A DNA stretch of 64,000 nt from Papilionanthe hookeriana x Papilionanthe teres. Its lineage: Eukaryota > Streptophyta > Magnoliopsida > Asparagales > Orchidaceae. A model generated the notes under the pieces. The model worked only from the letters and a program-made list of their open reading frames with translations, did not search any database and was not told the DNA's origin. This document shows positions 10,775-23,635 of the stretch, in pieces (position 1 is the stretch's first letter; the number at the start of each line of letters is the position of its first letter). Made by a program: the position numbers and the translations under genes. The stretch spans positions 112,300,022 through 112,364,021 of the forward strand of contig CM040428.1 in assembly GCA_022702705.1 (NCBI GenBank), written 5' to 3'.

Positions 10775-11648
10775 TTCAATTAATGTATACGCTTCATTAA
10801 TTGATTTTGACGATTAATGAACCACCAACAGTAGCATCAATTATAGACCTAAGGGATCCTACTAACCCATTATAAAAAGTTTGAATGATTAACTAAGCGG
10901 GCAGAGCATGATGTGGACACTTTCTTAGGAGTTCCTTAAATCTTTCCCAAGCTTCGTATATTGATTCTCCTTCATATTGACAAAATGAGATAATATCGTT
11001 TCTAAGTTTAGTAGTCCTTGAAGGTGGAAAATACTTAGCTAGGAATTTCTGAGTTAACTCCTCCCAATTTTTAATAGAGCAATGTGCTAATGAGTATAAC
11101 CATATTTTAGCCTTATCCCTCAGTGAGAAAGGAAAAAAGCCTTAGTCTAACAACATCGTCTGACATACCGTTATAACGAATTGTAGCACAAAGTTCTAGA
11201 AAACTAGATAAGTGTAAATAGGGATCCTCCAAAGGAGTTCCCCCAAACTGATTGTTCTGCACAAGTTGGATAATCTCAGGATTTATTTCAAACGAGTCAG
11301 CCTATGACAGGGTTTTTTTATACTTGAGTGAATTTCATCTGTCGTAGGATTTACGTAATCCCTCAATGAAGTATGATGATTTTTCAAGTTATTATCTTGA
11401 AAGTTTTCCATTTCCATTTCTAGTTTTTCGAGTCCTTTTTGTATTTTTACTTTTTTATTTTTTTCAAACTCGGGATCATAAGGCATAAATCTTGCAGATC
11501 CTTTGTTTCGCATACATAGCATAACAAACAATACATTAACAATTAAACAAATAATAGATGAAATATATTCAACACAACAAAACATTTTCACGAACACCTT
11601 ATTTTTCACACAAACAGTTTTTTTTTTCAAAAATTTTTTATATAACAA
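10775..11648 (-). pseudogene. A1 gag N-terminus and capsid, broken
   Basis: Minus-strand gag start and capsid. Near 11500 a frame reads MRNKGSARFMPYDPEFE and runs into LRDYVNPTTDEIH, matching A2 and A3 gag. Around 10900-11250 the capsid homology continues in shifted frames and corresponds to A3 57783-58250. Indels near 11300 and 11140 break it. Confidence 0.6.
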
Positions 11649-11750
11649 AACACGTTTTCACACAAAAAATAGTTGTTACGACACTACAGTTTTCTAAGTC
11701 TAAACCTAATTATTTCAACTAAAATTCTCCTAAAGTTCATACCGAAGCTT

Positions 11751-11767
11751 CCCTTGCAACAGCGCCA
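11751..11767 (-). other. A1 primer binding site (tRNA-Asp type)
   Basis: Plus strand CCCTTGCAACAGCGCCA equals the 3' end of plant tRNA-Asp at 14 of 17 positions, as recalled. It lies 6 bp from the right LTR. This fixes the minus orientation. Three mismatches indicate decay or a variant primer. Confidence 0.75.
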
Positions 11768-11773
11768 AAAACT

Positions 11774-14024
11774 TGACCCGACCCGCAATAACACAGTAAT
11801 CTTTGTATCCAAAAGATTGCCAAAAACTTGACCCAATTTATAAATAACGGCTAGTGTATAAAATAAAAATATTGTAAAATTTTAGAAAATATTTTACACA
11901 CTAGGGGTACTACGCAAGTATACGTATCGTTTCAAGTAATATAGAGTTTTCTTTTATGACCCTAGTATCGATCCCACAGAGAAGTGATGTAAGAAATTCT
12001 TTAGGCTAATTCCAGTCTATTTCTATAAGGCCTAAATTTGGAATGTCGATTAAAATGGGTTTTCTAATAACTAATCCTAAATAAAGTTCTTAAATAAAAA
12101 GATAAATTATGGATAAATTGATTTGGAGAATTTCAAGATATTAAAAACTACCTTTCTCTTGCAATTACCTAAATATTATGTAGGAAAGCAATGCTTAGAA
12201 TTTAATGTAGTGCCAAATAGAAGCATTCCGATTCTTTACCTTTGGTCCAGCCATAAAGAACATTGGCTAATCTATAGATCGGTTCAGGATGTTTTATTAG
12301 TAGAATGGATTAATCTAGGCTCACACTACTAGATGTCCAAGGGTGGCTATGGTCGGCCCTACCAGTGACCCGTTCCCTTTCTATAGACCAAATTATTAGA
12401 ATTTAGTCTGTCACTCTAAAAGCTAATCAATTCTATGCCCAATAAATCATATCTCCCTATTTATTTGCACTTCACCTTGAATAACCCACATAAAGCCTTC
12501 GATTACCCAAGGATTCATGTGATATCTACTAGTTAAGAACTCATCTCCGAATAGGTCTCAGAATTCTTCAACAGGTTTTAACAATACAAGTGATCAATTT
12601 GTAAGTAAATGAAGATCCAGTATGAATATCATCACCATAATTTAATAGTAGAATATCTAAGAAAATCTTAATTCCTAATCATGCATCTATTTCATTACAA
12701 AATAAAAGTCAATGAAAACAATGACATAAGAAGTAAAAGAATTGATAGAATTATGTACTAAGTTTAGTGCCAACAAGGAACTTATTTCATTAGTATTCTA
12801 TTATATCTATGCAACTATCTATCACCTAGAAGCATTTAATAGATAATTCTATCATAAAAATAATTTTCCTACACATGCCACTACTTCATATTAAAAGAAG
12901 AGTAAAGAAAATCAATTACGAAGCATGGAAAAATCACGACAGAAAACTTGGTTTAAAATAAAGAAAATCCACTAGAAAGTGTTTACAACAATTACAAGAG
13001 AATGAAGAACACAATACTTAGCTTTTTCTCTCTGGAGGAAAGAAGATCTCTCCACCAAAGTCTCCCACCGATCCATGCGCCGCTCGTACATCTCTTACAT
13101 CAATATCTCAAAATCCCTCACCAATCTCTCCATAAGATGTAAAAATCTACATTTTCATGATTCTAAAATGACTAGGGGGAAGAAAGAGACTATAGGGTGC
13201 GATTTTCTCTGTAGAATGGGCTCCTATTTTTAGAGCTCCGAAAATGGCCAAGGGTTACTTAAGGCACCTCTTCAAAAGTAGTCCACATTCATTGAATCTT
13301 CTAGAAACTGACTCTGGCGCCTAAGCCCCAGACTCCGTGCCCAAAATAGTCGTACCTCTTCACTTTGGATCACACCTCTTCGTGATTTAAACCGCTCCAA
13401 TGTGTCTAGATTCATTGTATCACATGTCCTATATATTAGGAATGACTTCCAGGCTTCTAGAAGGTCTATAAACTACTTAACACCGTCAAAATAACTCCCA
13501 AAGTCGTCAAAAATCCGTCCAATAACCTTTTCTGGATGATTCTGGCGCCTAGGCCTTGATTCTGGCGCCTAGGCACCGTTTTCTCGTCGTCACTGACACC
13601 TAGGCACCGGGTTTGGCGCCTAGGCGCCACCCTGCGCGCAGCTCCACTGTATTGTTCCGTTTGGATCCGTTTCAACTCTGTTTCGCCCCATTTCAGTTGC
13701 GTTGCGTTTCTAACATCTTCACCTACAATATAGACAAAAAAAACCTTTCTCAAGAGTATAATTTTATTCAAAAACATGAGAGAATTATAAAAGATATTAA
13801 GCATAGAAAGATATATCGATACGTGCTAAGTCAAAATTTTCTTTTTTTTTCTCATTTTGGCTAAAAATTGCATAGTTTTTGCTTCATTTTCTCTAAAATA
13901 ATATTTTTATACTTGAAGATAAAAATATGAAAAATTCCTTCCTTTATAGTGTAATATCTTTAAAAATGTGCATAAATTGGGCATGAAATGCATACTAAAA
14001 ATAGGTACTTTTTAAAGTGGATCA
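11774..14024 (-). repeat. A1 5' LTR (right)
   Basis: 2,251 bp, TGACCCGACC to AGTGGATCA, paired with 4376-6620. Scattered substitutions and small indels separate the pair, including a shortened GGCGCC cluster near 13314-13330 and an altered TATA box. Confidence 0.9.
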
Positions 14025-14029
14025 CAGGT
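14025..14029. repeat. Target site duplication of A1, right copy
   Basis: CAGGT, identical to 4371-4375. Host codons continue as NLSCR then CQPFS across the restored site. Confidence 0.9.
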
Positions 14030-14498
14030 GTCAGCCCTTCTCGGCATTGGTTAAAAAGGATGCCAAATTCATTTGGGAAGAGAAATGCCAGTGGGCCTTC
14101 AAGGACATTAAGCAGTATTTAACGACACCTCCTGTCTTAGCAGCCCCAGTCTCAGGTAGACGGTTAATACTTTATACCGCGACATTAGATGATTTCCTTG
14201 GAGCCCTGCTAGCCCAGGTCAATGACGAGGGGAAAGAAAATGCTCTTTATTACTTAAGTCGCCGACTAATTCCGACGGAGGTAAAGTATCCCCCAATTGA
14301 GAAGCATTGTTTAGCCCTGATCTTCGCCGCTCAAAAGCTCAGACATTACATGCTCTCTCATAAGGTCAACCTTATTTCGAAGTTTAATCCATTACAATAT
14401 TTGATGACCCGATCGACGCTTTCTGGCAGACTTGCCAGGTGGTCGATGATACTATTACAATTCGATATAACTTTCGTGATTGACACTAAATTTCAAAT
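14025..14498 (+). pseudogene. Tat-like RNase H domain, 3' truncated
   Basis: Continues the RT of 3815-4370. One frame runs from CQPFSALVKKDAKFIWEE through WAFKDIKQYL, LILYTATLDDFLGALLAQ, ALYYLSRRL, KHCLALIFAAQKLRHYM and LIS.FNPLQYLM. In the family the segments around LYTA, EK.CLAL and the DHNPL-like motif carry the catalytic acids. Here the first Asp is Thr (YTATLDD) and the last motif reads SKFNPL, so the active site is altered. The frame stops matching the family at 14498, exactly where giant-LTR DNA starts. Confidence 0.8.
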
Positions 14499-17400
14499 CA
14501 GTGAACAGAGGAGAACAATGTGGAAAAAGAATTAAGTTATTTTAATAAGTATTTTATTTTTAATTAATTATTTACTGATTTCAGTGTTTTAATTCTCCAT
14601 GCATGCATACAATTCACCACGGCATGAGACCATAGGGCTTTTGTAGCCTCTATTCTTGGGAACATTCCCTAAATTTTCCAAGGCCAGAGGCCATCTCTAT
14701 GGCAATTTACTGATTTTCCAAGTTTATGTGTCTGTTTTGATGTTTTAATTCCAGTAATTAGCATGTTACTTAGAAAATTCTAGGAAAATTAGGGGAGGTA
14801 GCTTATGACCAGAGGACCCTAGGAAAATTATGGTTTGATTTAATTCCTTAAAAATAACCCTCATTGGCCTAAACACCCAAAACTGACTTTTAATTAATTA
14901 GGATTAACCACATATCAAAATCAGTTGAAATCAACACTACACTGTCATTTAGGATACAGAGAGCCTCATATAAAAATTTCAAGTCAATTGGAAATAATTT
15001 AACCCATTAAATGAATTATTTAAGTTGTATGACTACTTTTAAAATTAAAAAATTCATAAAACCCAAAATATATTTTAAAAATTCACCAAATTGATTTTGT
15101 GGGCTCTCTGATATCAGAGGAGTCTAAGAAAATTAAAATTGGAATTTTCTAAAAATTTCCATTTTTAATCATATTTTCAATATTTTAATAATTAAAAGTA
15201 ATAAAAATCACAAAAATATTAAAAATCATAAAAATGTCATATTTTACTTCCTAATCATTTAGGAATAAACCAAATATTTTTCCCTAGTTCTAGGTTAAGA
15301 AATTGAATTTTAAAGGCTCAAGACAATTTTTAAATATTAAAAAATGAATTTTCCAACATTTTCACTAAATTAATTCTAATAAATCAAAGAAAAATCAGAA
15401 AAATCCAAAATTTGCTTCTCTGGACTCCTTGAGGTTGGACGGATTTAAGAAAAATATAAAACTTAATTTTCAACTTCAGTTTTATTTTATAATTAATTAA
15501 TACTCCAAAACTCAAAAAAATTATAATAAATAAAATATAATTAAAAAAATCGCCAAAATTAGTCCAAATGGTCCTCTGGTCAGTAGAGACATCCCATAAT
15601 TTTCTTAAGAACAGAAACTTTACCTTGGTGATGTTGTTGAATTTTCATTGAAAACCTTCATTTTCTCACAAAAATAAATATATAAATCAAAATTAAATTC
15701 AAAAAAGTCACATTTTCTCCTCTAGTGTCTTAGTTAACATATGAGTGAAGTGACATAAAAATGTTAAGTTCATTTGAGCTTAATTTGATGAGTTATGAAA
15801 TAAATAGGCCTAAAGGGGCATAGAGGTAATTATAGGATTTTAACCCTAATTAATATTTAGGTTTAATCAAAAGTGAAGGTAAAAAATATTTGATCTTAAT
15901 CTTCTCTTGGATGATTGAAACTTAGGAAATAAAGGGGTAGAAACCCATTGATCAATTTAAAAATATCAAAAAGGGAACTTTAATTAATTAAATCATTTAA
16001 ATTTTGGGAGAATAATTAAAATTTTGGACTATTAGGGATGTGACTTAAGAAGATACCAATTCTTTAATTTAAAATCCCTAAATGAATCACTTTAATAATA
16101 TTTAACTCTTAATTAAACTTAAGATGATAATTAAATAATTAAAAGGAAAGTAACTCTTAATTAAATTAAAGCTTAAAACATTAGGTGATTTGATAATCAA
16201 ATTAAATTAAATATTAAACATTTAAAATTAATTAAAAAACACTTAAGAACAAACTTAAAACAAATTTAAAACCTTAAGTAATTTCAAAAAAATTCATAAT
16301 TAAAATATAAAAAAAATCAAATTAATTAAAATCAACCTAAAGTATTATAATTAATCCTAATCAAGTTTTTAAATTTAACAAAAAAATAAATAATTTAAAC
16401 ACCTCTTTCAACCTAAGTAAATTTAAAACATTAAAATTAATCTGAAATATTAAGATCATTTAAAATATAAATATTTAATTGAATTAAAACAACTTGAACA
16501 TTATTCCAAACTTAAAATCATTAATTGAAATTTTATAACTAAAACAAAATCACTTTAAATCACCAATTCCAATTTTAAACTAAGAATTGTTAAAATCTTC
16601 AACAAATTAATTTGCCCCTAAAGGCTAAACAAAGCATCAAGTGAAATGTCACTTTACTCATAGGATAATCAAACATCCTAGTTCACTCAGTAAGAAGCTA
16701 AACTTATCTAAATCTCTTGAATGATTAATTCACTTGTACAATGAAATTCAGTTGGACCCGAAATAATCTCAAAAGTATTGAAAAGATGTTCAGGATTCGT
16801 TCTAACCACTTTCTCAATACGATGAGATATTTTAGAAGAACAATTGGAATTAATTGTTCTTTGGTGAAGAAAATCATTCACAAAACCATGGACCTAGACG
16901 TCATAGGAATTGATTAGCGATAGGATTAAAATTTTGGTAGAGAACCAGAACCTTCCCTTAGCTTTACCTAGGTACTTGTTGCAAATATTTAAATGCCCTA
17001 AAATATGTTCAAGTGCAGCTTGGAATGACAAGAAGACCCTATGAGGTACACTTTTATGTTATTGCAATTTACTTACCTGTACTGCACTTTACTTTTCTTG
17101 CATGTTAAACAAGAATGTCACCCTGCATGAAAACTGAAACCTTTAGGATAGCCACAAAACTGAAACCCAAAACTAAATTAAAAATCACAACAAGATAAAA
17201 TTCACCGCCACAACATTCAAAATATAAAGCAACTCAAAATTTAATCACAAACAGAACACAAAACAACAACTACAACTAAATTAAAACATCTTGTTGGATG
17301 ATCAGGAATACCTCAGATGATGTAACCTACGTGTTGCTAACGAGATTTCCCACAATCTAAATGAAAGTGTGGAACTCATTCAGTTGAGTTTAGCAAATTC

Positions 17401-17533
17401 ATTTGGACTAAGTGAATCCGATAAAAATAACGATGCCGAAATGATGGAACCGTGGGATCTTAACCGGTGTTGTTATAATCAACTTTAAGATTCCCCTAAT
17501 AAAACACTAAGATATTTGAACCCTAAAACTTTT

Positions 17534-17725
17534 CTAAACCAAAACACTTCTCTCATCTCCTGATTGCCACTTTCTAAAAGTAAATCTCTGCAACGACAAG
17601 GAGCTTGGAGCATAGTGGGCAGCAAGGCCATCGTCGTCAGCAAAACTTGAGTCTACTCCAGCAAAACCCTTCTTAGAATTAAATAACCAATCCATAGGAC
17701 TTCGAGGTGGTCTGCCCAAGTGCAA
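17534..17725 (-). CDS. Antisense mini-ORF in GL-1 (63 codons), conserved in GL-4
   Basis: Reads against the LTR orientation. Residues 28-63 (FADDDGLAAHYAPSSL, then FRKWQSGDERSVLV and stop) are almost the same as in GL-4 49771-49974. The 15 last codons, including the stop, are identical. Over the about 57 comparable codons I count 8 synonymous and about 10 non-synonymous changes. In GL-3 the same place has a 39-bp in-frame deletion and a TGG to TGA change. No known domain is recognised. It may be a protein-coding relict or simply a conserved DNA segment. Confidence 0.3.
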   Translation of the reverse strand: MHLGRPPRSPMDWLFNSKKGFAGVDSSFADDDGLAAHYAPSSLSLQRFTFRKWQSGDERSVLV

Positions 17726-18479
17726 CCTAAATCCTTAATTTTTTGTTTGGCATTTGCATAATTGTGTTATGCAAATTAAGCTCTAACCGGTCTTAGGACT
17801 CTGAGGTAGTCGTTCGGTACGACATAAACCCTCGCATCTTTGAGGCTATTTGTATGATCATGTCATATAAATATAATTCCTAAGTAATTAAAATTGGCAG
17901 GATTACAACATTAAATAAACTCACAAATTGAAGCCAAACCATAGGATAGTTGGGAAGTCACCGAAGTTCACTTCGGATCCATGGCAACCCCTACCTTTCG
18001 TTTCGTTGGATTCCTGAAATAAACTGTTCCAAATTTGAGCTAATCCCTTTTGAAATTTCCAAAATTCAATCTTTTGAAACCTTAAACTTTAAAATTCTTG
18101 AGAGCAAAACCACTGATCATTATCGAGAGTTTTCTTAAATGATTCCCGTCATTTAAGATGTAATTAACTATAGGGGCTTGCCCTTATAGGGAACTTTAAG
18201 AACCCAGGTAATATAAACCCTATTTAATCCCTTTGTATTAACTAGGGGAACTTGTCGGCTTATAAAATTGGTTCGCAAACCAAACATATGTCACAAATCT
18301 TCTAGTTTATTTAATCAAGCTGCATCATCAAGCAGTGTGTCTATTCTTCGAGATAAATACACAGTTTGTGATGCGGCGCTCGTTTATATAAACTATTTGG
18401 GATGTGAGATCGGTTTGATTTCATATCTTTAAAATCATTCGAACTTAAAAATTATTTTTAAAATCAAATGCTACTTTCC

Positions 18480-18484
<5 letters not shown>

Positions 18485-18541
<57 letters not shown>
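18485..18541. repeat. (TA)n microsatellite
   Basis: About 28 TA units near the end of GL-1. The same place in GL-3 (37132-37141) has only a few units, so the run expanded locally. Confidence 0.95.
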
Positions 18542-18545
<4 letters not shown>

Positions 18546-20899
18546 AATTAAATTTAAAATCTAAAACTCGCCGACAACTTCGTAGGCGACCCCTTTTCAA
18601 AATAAAACATAACCTAAAAATATGCCGACAATCCTAAATCAAATACATTTCACTTCGACCTTCGGACCCTTTCGGAAACTCGTGTGAGTGATCCCACCAG
18701 CCTTAAGCCTATGGCCAAAAAAGCTAAGATCACCACATAGAGGACCAAAGGAGGCTTTACTCATCCAGAATGATCTCATTCTTCATGGTCTGACAATACC
18801 TCACTTTTCCTAAAATTTCAATTTTTACCCCGAAATTACCAAATTGCCCTTAAAAAGGGACCCAAAACCCAAAATTCCACAGTGTCACCCGAGGTTCCCG
18901 AAAATTGTTCCAGAGTGTTCCTCTCGTTGAACTAAGAAGTTTGACTGTAAACATGCTATACTTTTGAACTACCGGCGGACCCCTTGCGGCTTAAATAGTC
19001 GCTACTTGAACGACATTCCGAGCCCCGTAAAATGTTCCGTAGTGGTCAAAAAACTCTCTCGGACACTGCCGTTCAACTCCAAATTCAATTTTGAACCACT
19101 TTGGACCTTTAAATCACACTTTTGACCAAGTTCTCGAAAAATCTCCGAAATTACCAAAATGCCCCTACATGGCCAAAAATTCGAAAAATTCCATAAATTT
19201 CCAGAATCTCCAAAAACTTCCCAATTTTATTTTCTCCAACTACACCATAGCCCAATTTTGTCAATTTAAGCCGATTTCATCAAAAGCCTCAATGTTGACT
19301 TAAGCCCGACCTAGGCTTCGGTTTGACCCAAATTGACCCAATGTTAGCCAATTTCTTCTCAATTTCAATTTTAGGCGCTTGGACATATCCTCCTAAATTA
19401 AATGCAACATTCGATCGCCACCAATTTGGCTTTGAATTTCACCGAAATCTGATTTAATATTAAAATCTCCAAATTTGACCTATTTTTAACCTGTTTCGAC
19501 AATGAGGTTGCCCAAATGACCTCGGATTTGTAAATAGACTGCGCCGTTGTGTCCGAAATGTATAAATTACTTGGGAAGAATATATAACTTGCTATATTCT
19601 AACAGACGACGAAATCGGCTCGAAGTCGGCACGATTTTTACTTAAAACTCGCATTCAGGCTCGACCCGTACCAAACCCACACCTAAAACCTCTTGGCCAA
19701 ACCCTAGCCGGCCTCCCCTCTCTCCAAATTCGTGAAACATAGGGGGTTAAACCCCCTCCTTACTGTTTTGAAATTTTTCCCTGGCCCCCTCCATGGATTT
19801 TGCGATTTTAGCCATGGCCACCTCCTCTCTTGCACCAAAAGATGCATGGCTTCTTCTCTTCCATGTAAGTTATGCCATGAGAGGGAATTTATGCTCTTCA
19901 TCACATCCATGGCAGCCCTCTTGACTTCCTTAATGCTTTTCCACTTCTCCATCATCTCAAAAGTGGTTTGAGGGCTGCACCTTCTTTGGACCTTTGGGTA
20001 TTGTCCATGGGGAATTTTGGAGCTTCTTCTTCCTTGTCCTTTGGCTACAAAATAGCCTTCTTTCTCTGTTTTTTTGGTTGGCCCAAAATTGGAGAAGTGG
20101 TGGAGACGTTGCCGGATTTTTGCCGGAGTTTCACTTTTGCTTGCTCAACACCTTAGCTAGACCCTCTTGCTTTTTTGACTTTGGTTGTTTATCGCCCAAG
20201 GTATATGTCGTTTTTCTTGCTTCATGACATGAAACTTTTGCTTGGATGAAGGATTGGATGGCAAAATTTAATTTGATTATTTATTTGGTCTTCCTCATGA
20301 TTTCTTATGGCAAGATACATGATTTTCTTTCCCTTTGTCATTAGGAGATAGCCTCAAGCATATGCATCGATCTATGGTTTGGTTGGATTGAATGATATGT
20401 CAAATGTCTTTCTTTCATGTTTCTTTAAGATTCATGTGCTCTACATAAAAGTTTTGAGGTTTTGAGGCTTTTGGAAAAGTTACCGGAATCTCATTCTTGC
20501 ATTTTTTATGTTGGCCAAAATTTAACAAAAGAGGAGGAGGTGCTGTCCTTTTGCTATTTGACCCAAGGCTTGGGTAGAAATCTTTCATATCCTTTGCTAA
20601 GGCTTGGTAAATTGTCATTCTTACATACGTTTTTTGCCTTTGGTTGGTTTGCTTTAGCCTTCAAGGCATGGGAATTTCATTCATGAGGCTTACTTTTTAA
20701 TGTCTTTGGTAAGTTTGCTTTAGCCTTCAAACCTTGGAAATTTATCATTAAAAAGCTCACTTTCTTATTGCCTTTTTTTAAGTAGTCACATGGCTACTAA
20801 AGCATGAATGTCATTTTTATAGCTTGGTTTTGAGATTATTCTAACATGCAATAATCCTTGGATTCATGTTGGGATTTGAAGTCCTTATCACATGGCAAA

Positions 20900-21690
20900 T
20901 GGTTGGCTTTATGTTTGAGCATTGAAACTATTCTTACATGTTAGAACTTCAAATTCATGCTTATGTTGGATGCCTTTCTTTACATGCTAAAGTTTGGAAA
21001 TTCTCCTCATGTTGGGAGTCATTTTCATATGCTTAAAGCTTATACTTCATGCTTGATTTTGAAAGCTCTTTCATATGTAGAAATTTAGGCCTTATGTTTG
21101 GCTTGAAAGCCACCTTACATGCCATCAAAATTTAAGTTTGAGCCTATGTTTAAGGCTACTTTCACTTGCTATCATTTTGAAGTTCATGTTTGGGTTAAGG
21201 CTCTTTCTCTATGGAAAGTTTTGAATTTTTGTTTAAGCTTGAAAGCCACTTTACATGCCTTAAAATGTGTGTTTTTGCCTATGTTTGCAAGCTCTTTCAC
21301 ATGGTAAAAGTTTGGATTACATAATTATGTTGAGGCCACCTTCACATGGTAAGATTTAGAATTTATGCCTATCTTTTGAGGCCATCTTTTATATGCTAAA
21401 AATCTGAATTTATGCCCATGCTTAAAGCTATGTTCACATTCAAAATTAGGATTTTTCGAGCCTATGTGCAAGGCTTTTTTACATGCAAAAGTTTTAAGTT
21501 TGTGCCTATGTTCAAAGTCACTCTTTCATGCTAAATACCTAAGTTTGTGCCTATGTTTCAAGCCACTTTTATATGGCTAAAGTTTGGAACTTATGTTTAG
21601 GTCTTAAAGCTTTTTTTTACATAGCAAAGCTTTAAACTTATGCATAGGTTTTCAAAGTGCTTTAGATGGCAAAATGCTTGGGATTTCCTA
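20900..21690 (+). repeat. Degenerate repeat array, roughly 45-65-bp period, in GL-2
   Basis: A unit like CATGCTAAAGTTTGGAATT followed by TATGCCTATGTTTAAGGCCACTTT recurs about a dozen times with many changes; the phrase GCCTATGTT recurs near 21139, 21277, 21507 and 21550. No frame is preserved between units. Confidence 0.7.
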
Positions 21691-22309
21691 AGCATGGTAC
21701 AGTTTTACTTGAAAGCTTGGTGTACCTTATACATGTTGGAATGTGCTTAAGGCTTGATACACCTCATTTGAAAGAGATTTCATGTTTCTCTTCTCTTGCT
21801 TAACATATCTTGACTTTAGGGATTTACATTTTTGAGGCATGAATGGACTTGTTCATGCTATGCAATTTCCGGATTTGGAGATAGGCATATGCAAAACTAT
21901 CAAAATTTGAACACACATGTGATTATTTTTCATCTATTTCAATAAGTATTCATGTGCGTAACATCTAATCTTGTTTCCCATGCATACCTCACTCATTTGC
22001 ATTTATAGTGCTTTGCATTGGTTGGAATGCACATGAAACAATTTGGTGAAATATTTGCAACTTTCGACTTTAAATATGTTCACACATGGAACATCCAAAT
22101 TTGAAGCTATGTGAGCTTGTTTTTCATTTATTTCAACATGTATTCATATACATAACATCAAGGCTATAATTTCACATATGTTTCACCTCACTTCATGTAT
22201 AAAATGGTGTTTTACTTGTAGGAGCTCAAAGCTCTCTTTTTCATGCAAGTCATTTCATGGTTTTGAAATTTTCACATGCACTTCACTACATTTGAAGTAT
22301 TCACAAGCT

Positions 22310-22625
22310 ATATTCATGAAGTTTCACATTCACATTACATTCCACCAAATTTTAAAACACATCCATGCTATATCCATGGAAATTCATTTCACATATTACA
22401 TTTCACCAAATTCAAAGCAATCACATGTTACAAACTTACACCCTACATTCTACAGTCACTTCACTTATATTTTGAAACACCTACATGCTACATACATGAA
22501 ACTTCACATTCATATTCATTTCACTCAATTTCAAGACACTCACATGTTACATACATGAAACTTCATATGTTACACCCACTCCACTTTACTTTTGAAATAC
22601 CTACATGTTTCACTTATGAAAAGAG
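22310..22625 (+). repeat. About 60-bp tandem repeat, five units, in GL-2
   Basis: Units begin near 22310, 22370, 22431, 22490 and 22550 and read roughly ACATACATGAAACTTCACAT, then a CATTTCACTCAATTT segment and CACATGTT. Overlapping ORFs here (for example 22178-22558) come from the repeat and are not genes. Confidence 0.75.
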
Positions 22626-22744
22626 CCACTGATATCAAATGCTGGTTGGAAGGATGGGGGATTGTCACATACATGATTGTAGCACCTTTTTGGGTCATGT
22701 TCATTACCTTTGGGAAGAATTGCCACAATCCTATGTATGCAAAA

Positions 22745-23190
22745 TGTCAAAATCAGCATTTATACATTAATTTGGAATTAGTTTACATCAACCTTGTGCA
22801 CTCTAAGGATAAAATTCTGCACTTGTACATTAGTTTAGAGGTGCTTTGGATCATTCCTAGCATTCCTAAATGAAAAATCTGCACTTACATGTTTATGTGG
22901 AGTTGATTTAGCTCATCCTTATGCATGCCAAACATAAAAATTTGCGCTTGTACATTTTTTTAGAGGTGTTTTGTATCATTCTTATGCATTCCTAAACTAA
23001 ACAATCTGCACTTGTATGTTGTCTTGGAGTTGGTTTTGAACACTTGCTTGATGTCCCCACATGAAAAATTACATTGGTAGCTTCTTTACAAGTTGGTTTT
23101 GGACATCTACTTGCTGCCCCCACATGAAAGATTACATTGGTAGCCTTTTTGCAAGTTGATTTAAGGCTTCTCTTTGCTGCCCTTATTTTA
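22745..23190 (+). repeat. About 63-bp tandem repeat, seven units, in GL-2
   Basis: The phrase AATCTGCACTTGTACATT recurs at about 22751, 22812, 22873, 22936, 23000, 23063 and 23127 (61-64 bp apart). The last two units are more alike to each other (ACATTGGTAGC...TGCCCCCACATGAAA). Confidence 0.8.
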
Positions 23191-23635
23191 AATTTGCATT
23201 ACTAAGCATCATGTGTGTTTCTTTTAAGTGAGAAGAGGAAAAGAGGAGAAATGACATGCTTACCACTTCAAAGAGAGAGCTTGGATATGCTATTCATGCT
23301 TGGTTTGCTTCAAACTTATATGCTTAATATGCTTGGGTGCCTTAAATTTCATATGTTAGTAAGGAATTCTTCCTTCTTTACATTGCTCTACTTGATTAAA
23401 ATGCTTGGAATGGTGCTATATACATATAGGTTGGATGTTGTGATTGTGGGAAACTTGGAATTTGATGGAATTGTTGAATATTGCTACATATATATGCTTG
23501 TGTACTTCTTGGATTGCAAATTACAGCTGTGACAATTGATTTTTTATGTCGTTATGCTGCCGAATTTTTCTCTGATCGAATTTAACTTTTCCTTTCCTTT
23601 TGGGCATGTTTTCTCCCTGCTTTCCTAGCTTTTGG

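Larger units (their letters stand above)
4376..14024 (-). mobile_element. Element A1: Athila-like retrotransposon lacking RT and integrase
   Basis: Complete 9,649-bp insertion into the Tat-like element, read on the minus strand. LTRs at 4376-6620 and 11774-14024 start and end with TG/CA and are flanked by CAGGT on both sides. The tRNA-Asp-type PBS lies next to the right LTR, so the right LTR is the 5' LTR. The internal region (6621-11773) encodes gag and protease, then an unusual acidic extension, and jumps straight to the motif that normally follows integrase. RT, RNase H and integrase are absent. The LTRs differ at scattered bases and small indels, so the insertion is not very recent but is clearly younger than its host. 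Confidence 0.9.
1..14498 (+). mobile_element. Tat-lineage Ty3/gypsy retrotransposon, decayed, interrupted by A1
   Basis: Plus-strand remains of a Ty3/gypsy element: an upstream ORF, gag, a truncated RT and RNase H. The coding order and the gag and RT sequence types resemble the Tat group (Retand/Ogre-like). No LTR or PBS of this element is visible; its 5' end lies before the window. Element A1 interrupts it between RT and RNase H (4376-14024), and removing A1 plus one CAGGT copy restores a continuous frame across the join. The right end stops abruptly at 14498, inside the region after RNase H, where giant-LTR DNA begins; no integrase follows. Many stops and frameshifts make it inactive. Confidence 0.8.
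14499..18630 (+). mobile_element. GL-1: 3' portion of a giant LTR
   Basis: 4,132 bp that align along their whole length with GL-3 33187-37233, from AGTGAACAGAGGAG to the terminal TATGCCGACA. The 5' portion (about 3 kb in GL-3) is missing: the left edge abuts Tat-like RNase H with no target duplication. AT-rich and non-coding except for one antisense ORF (17534-17725). The right edge at 18630 is the exact family terminus, followed by GL-2 DNA. Confidence 0.7.
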
